A stretch of DNA of 64,000 nucleotides from the NCBI RefSeq assembly GCF_020085105.1, contig NC_058043.1:14417167-14481166 (forward strand), in the 5' to 3' direction. The DNA is from Siniperca chuatsi (lineage: Eukaryota; Chordata; Actinopteri; Centrarchiformes; Sinipercidae). Below, piece by piece: positions 1 to 14,800 of the stretch (the first letter of the stretch is position 1; the number at the start of each line of letters is the position of its first letter). The notes under the pieces are model-generated. The model ran no database searches, was not told the DNA's origin, and saw only the letters and a program-made list of their open reading frames with translations. A program made the position numbers and the translations under genes.

Positions 1-2731
1 AATAAAGTATTTCAATATTATGGCATTTGTTTGAGGTTAAGTTGCACATTTTTTCTATTATGCTCTGTCTAACTCTGACCTTTACAGATGATCCGCACCA
101 AGAATGTCAAGAAATGTCTTCTTTCTTTTTTGGCCTGAATCGTGAATATATTTGAATGTGCACACATATTTCAATAGTGAACGTCAGTAACATCAAACAC
201 AAGAAAAGAAAGAAATCATAAGTGGGTGGGTTTGTTGATAAGGTTATTGGCAAGCTTTACAGCACTTAACTTCCTCTTTGTCTCAATAGCAAATTCTCCA
301 CCCTTATTGTACTGCGTGTTATGGAAACCTTCGTAAACTGGAAAATGACTCTTCACTGACAGAAGTCATGTAATGTTTGAATATTTTTGGAATCATGATA
401 CAGTAAATCATATGTTTACTGTTTAAAAGGAAACAACCTAGTGGCATTTTTTTTCCATTACACAGTCAGTATTTACAGACGGAATTCATCATTCTGTAAG
501 TTCTAACTTGTATTGATGACCACCAAAAGGCAGAATAAATCATATACAGTAAATAATCAGTTTCAGAATAGATTTGACCTGATTAAGATTGGCAAAAAGC
601 AACAATAATAGACTGAACTCTCGAAAACATAATCACACCACACTTAATTCTGTGGTTAACAACCTAAAGCAGCAAATGTTTTCATCATCAGCGGGTCATA
701 TTGTACAAAACAGCTTGCAGACAACAGTTCTATACTTTATTATTTGGGCTCTCTGTTCACAAAAAACACTAATATGAGCTCTGGGGGATCCCTAGCAGTG
801 ATGGCCAAAGAAACAGTTCTACAGATAATTTAATCATTTAAAGTACCACAAACACTAATTGAACTGAAATATAATTCATATTTGGATGATCATTTTTCTT
901 CAGTATATATAAACTACTTTCAGGTGTGCCTGTCACATGCTTATCCTTTCGTGCTTGCTCTATCTTTAACAGGTCCATATTTCAAATCATGAATGTGGTT
1001 TGCGTCAGTCAGGTAGTGATAAAAAGACTAATTTGAGCCAAGACACACTTAACAACACCCAGGTGACATATGAAAGTCCAGCAGAAACAAATACAAAACT
1101 TAAAATAGTTCTGCTGTTGATATTGCTTCATCTCCTTTAGGATTGTGGAATAATAGTCAGGGTAGTTACCAATACATATGATCTGATGTATGTATTTCAA
1201 GAACATAATAGGTAAAATTGTAAAAAATAAATAAAAATGTCCTAAATAACTTCAACTCTATTGTGAAATTATTTCAATCTAGCATTACATAGTGAGCAGG
1301 AAATATTCTTTTTTTTGTTTTTGTTGTATGGCATTCCAGAAATGATTTTCTAATAAGCAAATAGAGGTGTGGAGAGCTAAACCCGAACCACTTGTGGATT
1401 CAAGATCAAGAGAAATATTTGTGTTCATCCTTGACACAGGTCATTTATTCCTGGTGCTATTGAGACTGTTTATTAACCTTACAGGGATCATTATTAACAG
1501 TCTATTTATAGCATGACTATTCAGTTCAAATGACTATATTGTCAATATGTTGCCCATTGTAACATTTCTTAAGTTAGAGTCATGTGACCTCCATCATGTC
1601 CAGCTGATTGCCACAGCACGTAAATATTGGATTGAAATAAATGTTAACATCAAAGCAAATAAAATACTATTTGCCAGATTTCTTGAAATATAACAACTAA
1701 TTCAGTAAGTGTGTATGAAGAGCAAAACAATACATGTGTAGTTATATAACATTATTTTAAGAGCATTCTATTAATTGACTGAATGAATTTTTGTAGGATG
1801 AATAATTTATTGGTTGTTGATTTTACACAAGATCTGTAACAAATGTACAGAAAACCACACCGTTGATGAATAAAATACAGTTACAGTTTCAGTATAAACC
1901 TAGGATACCTCAATGCTGTAAGACACTAAACATATTTTATACATGAAGAACTCATTAAACACAAAACAAATGGCTTGTTGGATCAAGTACCTTGGGGCAT
2001 AATGTATTTCTTTGTGCCAAAGAATGCATATAATGACACAAAATGAACACAATTGTTTTGGAATAATATGACTATATAGTATGTTACTATATAATTAACA
2101 TATTCAAATAAAATGCAGTTTCACTCTTCGTGAGCATTTTGGTTCATACACTATTGTGACCCTTAGCCACCACTTAGTGTATGAAAATGCCAGCAATTGC
2201 ATGACAAGTGTATATTCATTATCACTGGTATCATTGACAATTAATAATGGTTTATGATATAACTTTGGGTAATGACTGTTTTCTTACTAGAATCACACGC
2301 ACCCAAACCCCACCTCACCTACTCATAAATAATAATAATAATAAAACTTTATTTATAGAGCACTCATCAAAAAAAAGTACAAAGTGCTTTGCCCGTGCCT
2401 TAGTCCTTATCCACTTCAACGTAACCATAATCATGACCTTTGTAAACAAGCATGTACTTACAGGAAACTTCACAAATTGCTGCGGCGTCATGCCACAATA
2501 CGTAAAAAGTTTGCCTAGGGAGGGAACTACATCAGTAACAATCTCGGTTTACCAGTTGATCATTGATGACACATAGAGTAGGTCAGAGTAGATCTGGAAG
2601 TTTATTGCAAGACTGAAAATTACAGAACATCTAACTTATTCTGCTTACATGTTCATGAAGTGAAAGACATTGCAGAAGTTGAAGTATTTCAGCTTTACAT
2701 CTTTTGGATGATTACCTGAATGCACAGGAAC
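1..2731. other. Upstream flank of the mucin gene; no gene supported
   Basis: AT-rich sequence with only short open frames (62 to 109 codons) that show no domain, signal peptide or repeat and look like chance. An AATAAA hexamer occupies positions 1-6 and could be the polyadenylation signal of a gene to the left, but nothing else supports that. A dispersed-repeat fragment lies near 2323-2400 (separate entry). The mucin promoter and any 5' non-coding exon must be here, but I could not locate a convincing TATA box. A possible splice acceptor (ttgcag) just before 2680 hints that the first coding exon may be preceded by a non-coding one. Confidence 0.5.
2323..2400. repeat. AAT microsatellite and dispersed-repeat end (fish SINE/LINE-like)
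   Basis: A short AAT run is followed by a TTTATTTATAGAGCACT-type motif and an AAAGTGCTTTGC motif. This pairing recurs at the ends of dispersed retroelements in fish; related fragments occur near 35336, 49400 and 59700 in this window. Family assignment would need a repeat library. Confidence 0.45.
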
Positions 2732-2852
2732 ATGAAAAAGTGGATTAATTTGGGATCCTATAATTGGAGGAGGCTTTCTACCATTCTTATAGTCCTTAGT
2801 TTCGTGGTCATCGTGCTCATTGCATTCTGTGTGTTGTTTGCACAAAAAAGAG
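2732..2852 (+). CDS. Mucin exon 1: start codon and signal sequence
   Basis: The ATG at 2732 opens a 40-codon exon: a basic, Trp-containing N-region (MKKWINLGSYNWRRLS) followed by about 22 strongly hydrophobic residues ending in FCVLFAQKR. It ends in the strong donor GTAAGT at 2853 in phase 1. The next exon starts at 3853 after a CAG acceptor in the matching phase, and its codons run into the array frame without a stop. I therefore prefer this start to the internal ATG at 3948, which would give no secretion signal. The long N-region leaves open a cleaved signal peptide or a signal anchor; a separate C-terminal transmembrane helix favours cleavage, perhaps after the Ala of CVLFA. Confidence 0.75.
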
Positions 2853-5800
2853 GTAAGTCTGTGATTTGTGTAATTTTTTAATGCTGAACCAGGTGAGCCA
2901 TACTCTCATTAATTTACTTAAGAATTATTTTGAATGTAACCCTCTTAACACTTATATCATTAGACAGTATATACTGTATATTTCCATTACATTTTCACAT
3001 GATTCATTTTAGTCTTGAAAATCCTTTAACAATAACTGCAATTAAAGCAGAAAGTACAAATAGAATGACTTTGCTCCTCGCTGTTAAAATGCACACTAAT
3101 CCTCACACAATACTTTATTTGTTATTTGTACTCAATATAGTACAAAGAGTTATTTTTGGAACATTAATGTTCATAAAAATGTGAATGTTAATGTTAGTCA
3201 TTTATTAGTTATTTTAATTTATAAGTCACCTGGAGTAATGTTTTATTGGATGCATTTTAAAAAGCTTATTCAAAAACCTGTTTTTGCAATTTTGCAATTA
3301 GTTCATTTTTTGACAACCAAACATAATCTCAGGCTTGGAGTGTAATTTTTTTCATAGAATAAGCAATACAGTTCACAGTTCAAACGGAAATAACTGATAC
3401 TAACTGTAGATTGACATTTTCAGTTAATAATTGAAGAAATTGAATGGTTTAAGAATACAAACATTACACAAGACACTAGATATGTGCCCGAGATAAGTAA
3501 AATATAGTGTATTCAACGTTAGAGGAAGGGATTTTCATTTTATATGATCTTAGTTATCAATATATTAAAACTGAGTCTAGAAGCCAGCCTCTGCACTACT
3601 GAAGATAAACAGAGTTAACACTGACAAAAATCTTCATTCAACAAGATTATATCGTGATTGTTAATTTTGCAGACAGAACTGACTAAGAAGGGATAGTTCC
3701 AAGGAAACATTGTTCAAACAATAAAAAAGACAGAAGAAAGTGTTAAATTTATGTTAACAGAAGTTTTGACATATTGCAAATGCAAATTGCAAATTGCTCT
3801 GAGGTGTACTAACAAATACATTTATCATGAAAAATATCGTCTTGTTTAACAGGAAATCAAAATGCAAAACAAGGTCAACCTGACGAAACATGGAGGAAAC
3901 CACAGATAACGGATAACCATAAAGGAAAGAATCTATCAAATCTGAACATGGAACTAAATGAGTTGTCAGACGTTTTGCAAATTAGACCAGTATTTAATGA
4001 CACAGACCAACAATATATGACTCAATCACTAGAATCACTGCAAATCATAATTAACAGCACGTCTACTCAGTCTCATACAAATAGCACGACTTTGACTCAT
4101 GCAAAATCAGTCATTCCTAATTCAGAAAAAATATCCTCAACGCATATGACAAAATCGGTAACCACCAAAGCATTTGCACCATCTTTCCCAGCTGATGAAT
4201 CAACAACTTACAATTCAATCACGAAGACCAAGATTATAACCTCAATAATCAAAAAAAATGGAGTAAAAGGAACTAATAACTCTGATTATTCCACAACAAC
4301 AATCAATTCCCTCAGAAATTCGGAAGATACACCCACTTCACCCTCTACATTCCCTCCATTAACGACTCATTTCACTCAAACATCTCATGAACAACAAACT
4401 GAAACAGCACCAAAAAGTACCAGCACAAGTCAGCTTCCACTAACTAGCCAGGAAACATCTACAACAATGATTTCCTTATCGACGGAACAACAATCTCGAT
4501 CTGCTACAATGGTGACACCCACAGGAACAACAGAATTAAAAGCCTCAACCTCTATGCTCAGCACAAATGGAGTAACAATAACTACCAACACTGATCATTC
4601 CACAACAACAATCAATTCCCTCACAAATACGGAGGATACAACCAGTTCACCCTCTACATTCCCTCCATTAACGACTCATTTCACTCAAACATCTCATGAA
4701 CAACAAACTGAAACAACACCAAAAAGTACCAGCACAAGTCAGCTTCCATTAACTAGCCAGGAAACATCTACAACAATGATGTCCTCACCCACAGAGCAAC
4801 AATCTACATCTGCTACAATGGTGACACCCACAGGAACAACCGACTTACCGGCCTCAACCTCAGCGCTCACCACAAATGGAGTAACAATAACTACCAGCAC
4901 TGATCATTACACAACAACAGTCAATTCCCTCACAAATACAGAAGATTTAACCAGTTCACCCTCAACACTTTCTCCATTAATGACTCATTTCACTCAAACA
5001 TCTCATGAACAACAAACTGAAACGACATCAAAAAGTACCAGCACAAGTCAGCTTCCATTAACTAGCCAGGAAACATCTACAACAATGAGGTCCTCACCCA
5101 CAGAGGAACAATCTACATCTGCTACAATGGTGACACCCACAGAAACCACAGAAATAACTCCCTCAACCTCAGCACTCACCACAAATGGAGTAACAATAAC
5201 TACCAACACTGATCATTCCACAACAACAATCAATTCCCTGACAAATACAGAAGATATAACCAGTTCACCCTCTACATTCCCTCCATTAACGACTCATTTC
5301 ACTCAAACATCTCATGAACAACAAACTGAAACAACACCAAAAAGTACCAGCACAAGTCAGCTTCCATTAACTAGCCAGGAAACATCTACAACAATGATGT
5401 CCTCACCCACAGAGCAACAATCTACATCTGCTACAATGGTGACACTCACAGGAACAACCGAATTAACAGCCTCAACCTCTATGCTCACCACAAATGGAGT
5501 AACAATAACTACCAACACCGATCATTCCACAACAACAATCAATTCCCTGACAAATACGGAAGATACAACCAGTTCACCCTCAACATTCCCTCCATTAACG
5601 ACTCATTTCACTCAAACATCTCATGAACAACAAACTGAAACAACACCAAAAAGTACCAGCACAAGTCAGCTTCCATTAACTAGCCAGGAAACATCTACAA
5701 CATTGATGTCCTCTCCCACAGAGCAACAATCTACGTCTGCTACAATGGTGACACCCACAGGAACAACCGACTTACCGGCCTCAACCTCAGCGCTCACCAC

Positions 5801-8800
5801 AAATGGAGTAACGCTAACTACCAACACTGATCATTCCACGACAACAATCAATTCCCTGACAAATACAGAAGATATAACCAATTCACCCTCTACATTCTCT
5901 CCATTAACAACTCATTTCACTCAAACATCTCATGAACAACAAACTGAAACAACACCAAAAAGTACCAGCACAAGTCAGCTTCCATTAACTAGCCAGGAAA
6001 CATCTACAACAATGATGTCCTCACCCACAGAGCAACAATCTACATCTGCTACAATGGTGACACCCACAGGAACAACCGACTTACCGGCCTCAACCTCAGC
6101 GCTCACCACAAATGGAGTAACAATAACTACCAACACTGATCATTCCACGACAACAATCAATTCCCTGACAAATACGGAAGATACAACCAGTTCACCCTCA
6201 ACATTCCCTCCATTAACGACTCATTTCACTCAAACATCTCATGAACAACAAACTGAAACAACACCAAAAAGTACCAGCACAAGTCAGCTTCCATTAACTA
6301 GCCAGGAAACATCTACAACAATGATGTCCTCACCCACAGAGCAACAATCTACATCTGCTACAATGGTGACACCCACAGGAACAACCGACTTACCGGCCTC
6401 AACCTCAGCGCTCACCACAAATGGAGTAACAATAACTACCAGCACTGATCATTCCACAACAACAATCAATTCCCTCATAAATACGGAAGATATAACCAAT
6501 TCACCCTCAACATTCCCTCCATTAACGACTCATTTCACTCAAACATCTCATGAACAACAAACTGAAACAACACCAAAAAGTACCAGCACAAGTCAGCTTC
6601 CATTAACTAGCCAGGAAACATCTACAACATTGATGTCCTCACCCACAGAGCAACAATCTACATCTGCTACAATGGTGACACCCACAGAAACAACAGAAAT
6701 AACAGCCTCAACCTCTACACTCACCACAAATGGAGTAACAATAACTTCCAACACTGATCATTCCACAACAACAATATCTTCCCTCACAAATACAGAGGAT
6801 ACAACCAGTTCACCCTCTACATTCCCTCCATTAACGACTCATTTCACTCAAACATCTCATGAACAACAAACTGAAACAACACCAAAAAGTACCAGCACAA
6901 GTCAGCTTCCATTAACTAGCCAGGAAACATCTACAACAATGATGTCCTCACCCACAGAGCAACAATCTACATCTGCTACAATGGTGACACCCACAGGAAC
7001 AACCGACTTACCGGCCTCAACCTCAGCGCTCACCACAAATGGAGTAACAATAACTACCAACACTGATCATTCCACGACAACAATCAATTCCCTGACAAAT
7101 ACAGAAGATATAACCAATTCACCCTCTACATTCTCTCCATTAACAACTCATTTCACTCAAACATCTCATGAACAACAAACTGAAACAACACCAAAAAGTA
7201 CCAGCACAAGTCAGCTTCCATTAACTAGCCAGGAAACATCTACAACAATGATGTCCTCACCCACAGAGCAACAATCTACATCTGCTACAATGGTGACACC
7301 CACAGAAACAACAGAAATAACTGCCTCAACCTCAGCGCTCACCACAAATGGAGTAACAATAACTACCAACACTGATCATTCCACAACAACAATCAATTCC
7401 CTGACAAATACGGAAGATACAACCAGTTCACCCTCAACATTCCCTCCATTAACGACTCATTTCACTCAAACATCTCATGAACAACAAACTGAAACAACAC
7501 CAAAAAGTACCAGCACAAGTCAGCTTCCATTAACTAGCCAGGAAACATCTACAACAATGATGTCCTCACCCACAGAGCAACAATCTACATCTGCTACAAT
7601 GGTGACACCCACAGGAACAACCGACTTACCTGCCTCAACCTCAGCGCTCACCACAAATGGAGTAACAATAACTACCAGCACTGATCATTCCACAACAACA
7701 ATCAATTCCCTGACAAATACGGAAGATACAACCAGTTCACCCTCAACATTCCCTCCATTAACGACTCATTTCACTCAAACATCTCATGAACAACAAACTG
7801 AAACAACACCAAAAAGTACCAGCACAAGTCAGCTTCCATTAACTAGCCAGGAAACATCTACAACAATGATGTCCTCACCCACAGAGCAACAATCTACATC
7901 TGCTACAATGGTGACACCCACAGGAACAACCGACTTACCGGCCTCAACCTCAGCGCTCACCACAAATGGACTAACAATAACTTCCAACACTGATCATTCC
8001 ACAACAACAATATCTTCCCTCACAAATACAGAGGATACAACCAGTTCACCCTCTACATTCCCTCCATTAACGACTCATTTCACTCAAACATCTCATGAAC
8101 AACAAACTGAAACAACACCAAAAAGGAGCAGCACAAGTCAGCTTCCATTGACTAGCCAGGAAACATCTACAACAATGATGTCCTCACCCACAGAGCAACA
8201 ATCTACATCTGCTACAATGGTGACACCCACAGGAACAACCGACTTACCGGCCTCAACCTCAGCGCTCACCACAAATGGAGTAACAATAACTACCAACACT
8301 GATCATTCCACGACAACAATCAATTCCCTGACAAATACAGAAGATATAACCAGTTCACCCTCTACATTCCCCCCATTAACGACTCATTTCACTCAAACAT
8401 CTCATGAACAACAAACTGAAACAACACCAAAAAGTACCAGCACTAGTCAGCTTCCATTAACTAGCCAGGAAACATCTACAACAATGATGTCCTCACCCAC
8501 AGAGCAACAATCTACATCTGCTACAATGGTGACACCCACAGGAACAACCGACTTACCGGCCTCAACCTCAGCGCTCACCACAAATGGAGTAACAATAACT
8601 ACCAGCACTGATCATTCCACAACAACAATCAATTCCCTGACAAATACGGAAGATACAACCAGTTCACCCTCAACATTCCCTCCATTAACGACTCATTTCA
8701 CTCAAACATCTCATGAACAACAAACTGAAACAACACCAAAAAGTACCAGCACAAGTCAGCTTCCATTAACTAGCCAGGAAACATCTACAACAATGATTTC

Positions 8801-11800
8801 CTCACCCACAGAGCAACAATCTACATCTGCTACAATGGTGACACCCACAGAAACAACAGAAATAACAGCCTCAACCTCTATGCTCACCACAAATGGAGAA
8901 ACAATAATTACCAACACTGATCATTCCACGACAACAATCAATTCCCTGACAAATACAGAAGATATAACCAATTCACCCTCTACATTCTCTCCATTAACAA
9001 CTCATTTCACTCAAACATCTCATGAACAACAAACTGAAACAACACCAAAAAGTACCAGCACAAGTCAGCTTCCATTAACTAGCCAGGAAACATCTACAAC
9101 AATGATGTCCTCACCCACAGAGCAACAATCTACATCTGCTACAATGGTGACACCCACAGGAACAACCGACTTACCGGCCTCAACCTCAGCGCTCACCACA
9201 AATGGAGTAACAATAAATACCAGCACTGATCATTCCACAACAACAATCAATTCCCTGACAAATACGGAAGATACAACCAGTTCACCCTCAACATTCCCTC
9301 CATTAACGACTCATTTCACTCAAACATCTCATGAACAACAAACTGAAACAACACCAAAAAGTACCAGCACAAGTCAGCTTCCATTAACTAGCCAGGAAAC
9401 ATCTACAACAATGATGTCCTCACCCACAGAGCAACAATCTACATCTGCTACAATGGTGACACCCACAGGAACAACCGACTTACCGGCCTCAACCTCAGCG
9501 CTCACCACAAATGGAGTAACAATAACTACCAACACTGATCATTCCACGACAACAATCAATTCCCTGACAAATACGGAAGATACAACCAGTTCACCCTCTA
9601 CATTCCCTCCATTAACGACTCATTTCACTCAAACATCTCATGAACAACAAACTGAAACAACACCAAAAAGTACCAGCACAAGTCAGCTTCCATTAACTAG
9701 CCAGGAAACATCTACAACAATGATGTCCTCACCCACAGAGCAACAATCTACATCTGCTACAATGGTGACACCCACAGAAACAACAGAAATAACAGCCTCA
9801 ACCTCTACACTCACCACAAATGGAGTAACAATAACTACCAGCACTGATCATTCCACGACAACAATCAATTCCCTGACAAATACAGAAGATATAACCAATT
9901 CACCCTCTACATTCTCTCCATTAACAACTCATTTCACTCAAACATCTCATGAACAACAAACTGAAACAACACCAAAAAGTACCAGCACAAGTCAGCTTCC
10001 ATTAACTAGCCAGGAAACATCTACAACAATGATGTCCTCACCCACAGAGCAACAATCTACATCTGCTACAATGGTGACACCCACAGGAACAACCGACTTA
10101 CCGGCCTCAACCTCAGCGCTCACCACAAATGGAGTAACAATAAATACCAGCACTGATCATTCCACAACAACAATCAATTCCCTCACAAATACGGAAGATA
10201 CAACCAGTTCACCCTCAACATTCCCTCCATTAACGACTCATTTCACTCAAACATCTCATGAACAACAAACTGAAACAACACCGAAAAGTACCAGCACAAG
10301 TCAGCTTCCATTAACTAGCCAGGAAACATCTACAACAATGATGTCCTCACCCACAGAGCAACAATCTACATCTGCTACAATGGTGACACCCACAGGAACA
10401 ACCGACTTACAGCCTCAACCTCAGCGCTCACCACAAATGGAGTAACAATAACTACCAGCACTGATCATTCCACAACAACAATCAATTCCCTCACAAATAC
10501 AGAAGATATAACCAGTTCACCCTCTACATTCCCTCCATTAACGACTCATTTCACTCAAACATCTCATGAACAACAAACTGAAACAACACCAAAAAGTACC
10601 AGCACAAGTCAGCTTCCATTAACTAGCCAGGAAACATCTACAACAATGATGTCCTCACCCACAGAGCAACAATCTACATCTGCTACAATGGTGACACCCA
10701 CAGGAACAACCGACTTACGGCCTCAACCTCAGCGCTCACCACAAATGGAGTAACAATAACTACCAGCACTGATCATTCCACAACAACAATCAATTCCTCA
10801 CAAATACGGAAGATACAACCAGTTCACCCTCAACATTCCCTCCATTAACAACTCATTTCACTCAAACATCTCATGAACAACAAACTGAAACAACACCAAA
10901 AAGTACCAGCACAAGTCAGCTTCCATTAACTAGCCAGGAAACATCTACAACAATGATGTCCTCACCCACAGAGCAACAATCTACATCTGCTACAATGGTG
11001 ACACCCACAGGAACAACCGACTTACTGGCCTCAACCTCAGCGCTCACCACAAATGGAGTAACAATAACTACCAGCACTGATTATTCCACAACAACAATCA
11101 ATTCCCTCACAAATACAGAAGATATAACCAGTTCACCCTCTACATTCCCCACATTAACGACTCATTTCACTCAAACATCTCATGAACAACAAACTGAAAC
11201 AACACCAAAAAGTACCAGCACTAGTCAGCTTCCATTAACTAGCCAGGAAACATCTACAACAATGATGTCCTCACCCACAGAGCAACAATCTACATCTGCT
11301 ACAATGGTGACACCCACAGGAACAACCGACTTACCGGCCTCAACCTCAGCGCTCACCACAAATGGAGTAACAATAAATACCAGCACTGATCATTCCACAA
11401 CAACAATCAATTCCCTGACAAATACGGAAGATACAACCAGTTCACCCTCAACATTCCCTCCATTAACGACTCATTTCACTCAAACATCTCATGAACAACA
11501 AACTGAAACAACACCAAAAAGTACCAGCACAAGTCAGCTTCCATTAACTAGCCAGGAAACATCTACAACAATGATGTCCTCACCCACAGAGCAACAATCT
11601 ACATCTGCTACAATGGTGACACCCACAGAAACAACAGAAATAACAGCCTCAACCTCTACACTCACCACAAATGGAGTAACAATAACTACCAGCACTGATC
11701 ATTCCACGACAACAATCAATTCCCTGACAAATACAGAAGATATAACCAGTTCACCCTCTACATTCTCTCCATTAACAACTCATCTCACTCAAACATCTCA

Positions 11801-14800
11801 TGAACAACAAACTGAAACAACACCAAAAAGTACCAGCACAAGTCAGCTTCCATTAACTAGCCAGGAAACATCTACAACAATGATGTCCTCACCCACAGAG
11901 CAACAATCTACATCTGCCACAATGTTGACACCCACAGGAACAACTGACTTACCGGCCTCAACCTCAGCGCTCACCACAAATGGAGTAACAATAACTACCA
12001 ACACTGATCATTCCACGACAACAATCAATTCCCTGACAAATACAGAAGATATAACCAATTCACCCTCTACATTCTCTCCATTAACAACTCATTTCACTCA
12101 AACATCTCATGAACAACAAACTGAAACAACACCAAAAAGTACCAGCACAAGTCAGCTTCCATTAACTAGCCAGGAAACATCTACAACAATGATGTCCTCA
12201 CCCACAGAGCAACAATCTACATCTGCTACAATGGTGACACCCACAGGAACAACCGACTTACCGGCCTCAACCTCAGCGCTCACCACAAATGGAGTAACAA
12301 TAACTACCAGCACTGATCATTCCACAACAACAATCAATTCCCTCACAAATACAGAAGATATAACCAGTTCACCCTCTACATTCCCCCCATTAACGACTCA
12401 TTTCACTCAAACATCTCATGAACAACAAACTGAAACAACACCAAAAAGTACCAGCACAAGTCAGCTTCCATTAACTAGCCAGGAAACATCTACAACAATG
12501 ATGTCCTCACCCACAGAGCAACAATCTACATCTGCTACAATGGTGACACCCACAGGAACAACCGACTTACCGGCCTCAACCTCAGCGCTCACCACAAATG
12601 GAGTAACAATAAATACCAACACTGATCATTCCACAACAACAATCAATTCCCTGACAAATACGGAAGATACAACCAGTTCACCCTCAACATTCCCTCCATT
12701 AACGACTCATTTCACTCAAACATCTCATGAACAACAAACTGAAACAACACCAAAAAGTACCAGCACAAGTCAGCTTCCATTAACTAGCCAGGAAACATCT
12801 ACAACAATGATGTCCTCACCCACAGAGCAACAATCTACATCTGCTACAATGGTGACACCCACAGAAACAACAGAAATAACAGCCTCCACCTCTATGCTCA
12901 CCACAAATGGAGAAACAATAATTACCAGCACTGATCATTCCACGACAACAATCAATTCCCTGACAAATACAGAAGATATAACCAATTCACCCTCTACATT
13001 CTCTCCATTAACGACTCATTTCACTCAAACATCTCATGAACAACAAACTGAAACAACACCAAAAAGTACCAGCACAAGTCAGCTTCCATTAACTAGCCAG
13101 GAAACATCTACAACATTGATTTCCTCACCCACAGAGCAACAATCTACATCTGCTACAATGGTGACACCCACAGAAACAACAGAAATAACAGCCTCAACCT
13201 CAGCGCTCACCACAAATGGAGTAACAATAACTACCAACACTGATCATTCCACAACAACAATCAATTCCCTGACAAATACGGAAGATACAACCAGTTCACC
13301 CTCAACATTCCCTCCATTAACAACTCATTTCACTCAAACATCTCATGAACAACAAACTGAAACAACACCAAAAAGTACCAGCACAAGTCAGCTTCCATTA
13401 ACTAGCCAGGAAACATCTACAACAATGATTTCCTCACCCACAGAGCAACAATCTACATCTGCTACAATGGTGACACCCACAGGAACAACCGACTTACCGG
13501 CCTCAACCTCAGCGCTCACCACAAATGGAGTAACAATAACTACCAGCACTGATCATTCCACAACAACAATCAATTCCCTGACAAATACAGAAGATATAAC
13601 CAGTTCACCCTCTACATTCCCCCCATTAACGACTCATTTCACTCAAACATCTCATGAACAACAAACTGAAACAACACCAAAAAGTACCAGCACAAGTCAG
13701 CTTCCATTAACTAGCCAGGAAACATCTACAACAATGATGTCCTCACCCACAGAGCAACAATCTACATCTGCTACAATGGTGACACCCACAGGAACAACCG
13801 ACTTACCGGCCTCAACCTCAACGCTCACCACAAATGGAGTAACAATAACTACCAACACTGATCATTCCACAACAACAATCAATTCCCTCTGACAAATACG
13901 GAAGATACAACCAGTTCACCCTCAACATTCCCTCCATTAACGACTCATTTCACTCAAACATCTCATGAACAACAAACTGAAACAACACCAAAAAGTACCA
14001 GCACAAGTCAGCTTCCATTAACTAGCCAGGAAACATCTACAACAATGATGTCCTCACCCACAGAGCAACAATCTACATCTGCTACAATGGTGACACCCAC
14101 AGAAACAACAGAAATAACAGCCTCAACCTCTACACTCACCACAAATGGAGTAACAATAACTACCAGCACTGATCATTCCACGACAACAATCAATTCCTGA
14201 CAAATACAGAAGATATAACCAATTCACCCTCTACATTCTCTCCATTAACAACTCATTTCACTCAAATATCTCATGAACAACAAACTGAAACAACACCAAA
14301 AAGTACCAGCACTAGTCAGCTTCCATTAACTAGCCAGGAAACATCTACAACAATGATGTCCTCACCCACAGAGCAACAATCTACATCTGCTACAATGGTG
14401 ACACCCACAGGAACAACAGAAATAACAGCCTCAACCTCAGCGCTCACCACAAATGGAGTAACAATAACTACCAGCACTGATCATTCCACGACAACAATCA
14501 ATTCCCTGACAAATACGGAAGATACAACCAGTTCACCCTCAACATTCCCTCCATTAACAACTCATTTCACTCAAACATCTCATGAACAACAAACTGAAAC
14601 AACACCAAAAAGTACCAGCACAAGTCAGCTTCCATTAACTAGCCAGGAAACATCTACAACAATGATTTCCTCACCCACAGAGCAACAATCTACATCTGCT
14701 ACAATGGTGACACCCACAGGAACAACAGAAATACAGCCTCAACCTCAGCACTCACCACAAATGGAGTAACAATAACTACCAGCACTGATCATTCCACAAC

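Noticed and set aside
3948-10445. Mucin frame starting at the ATG at 3948 as a complete gene
   Set aside because: Frame is open upstream to a good splice acceptor at 3852 and joins an upstream exon with a signal sequence, so the internal ATG is not the likely start.
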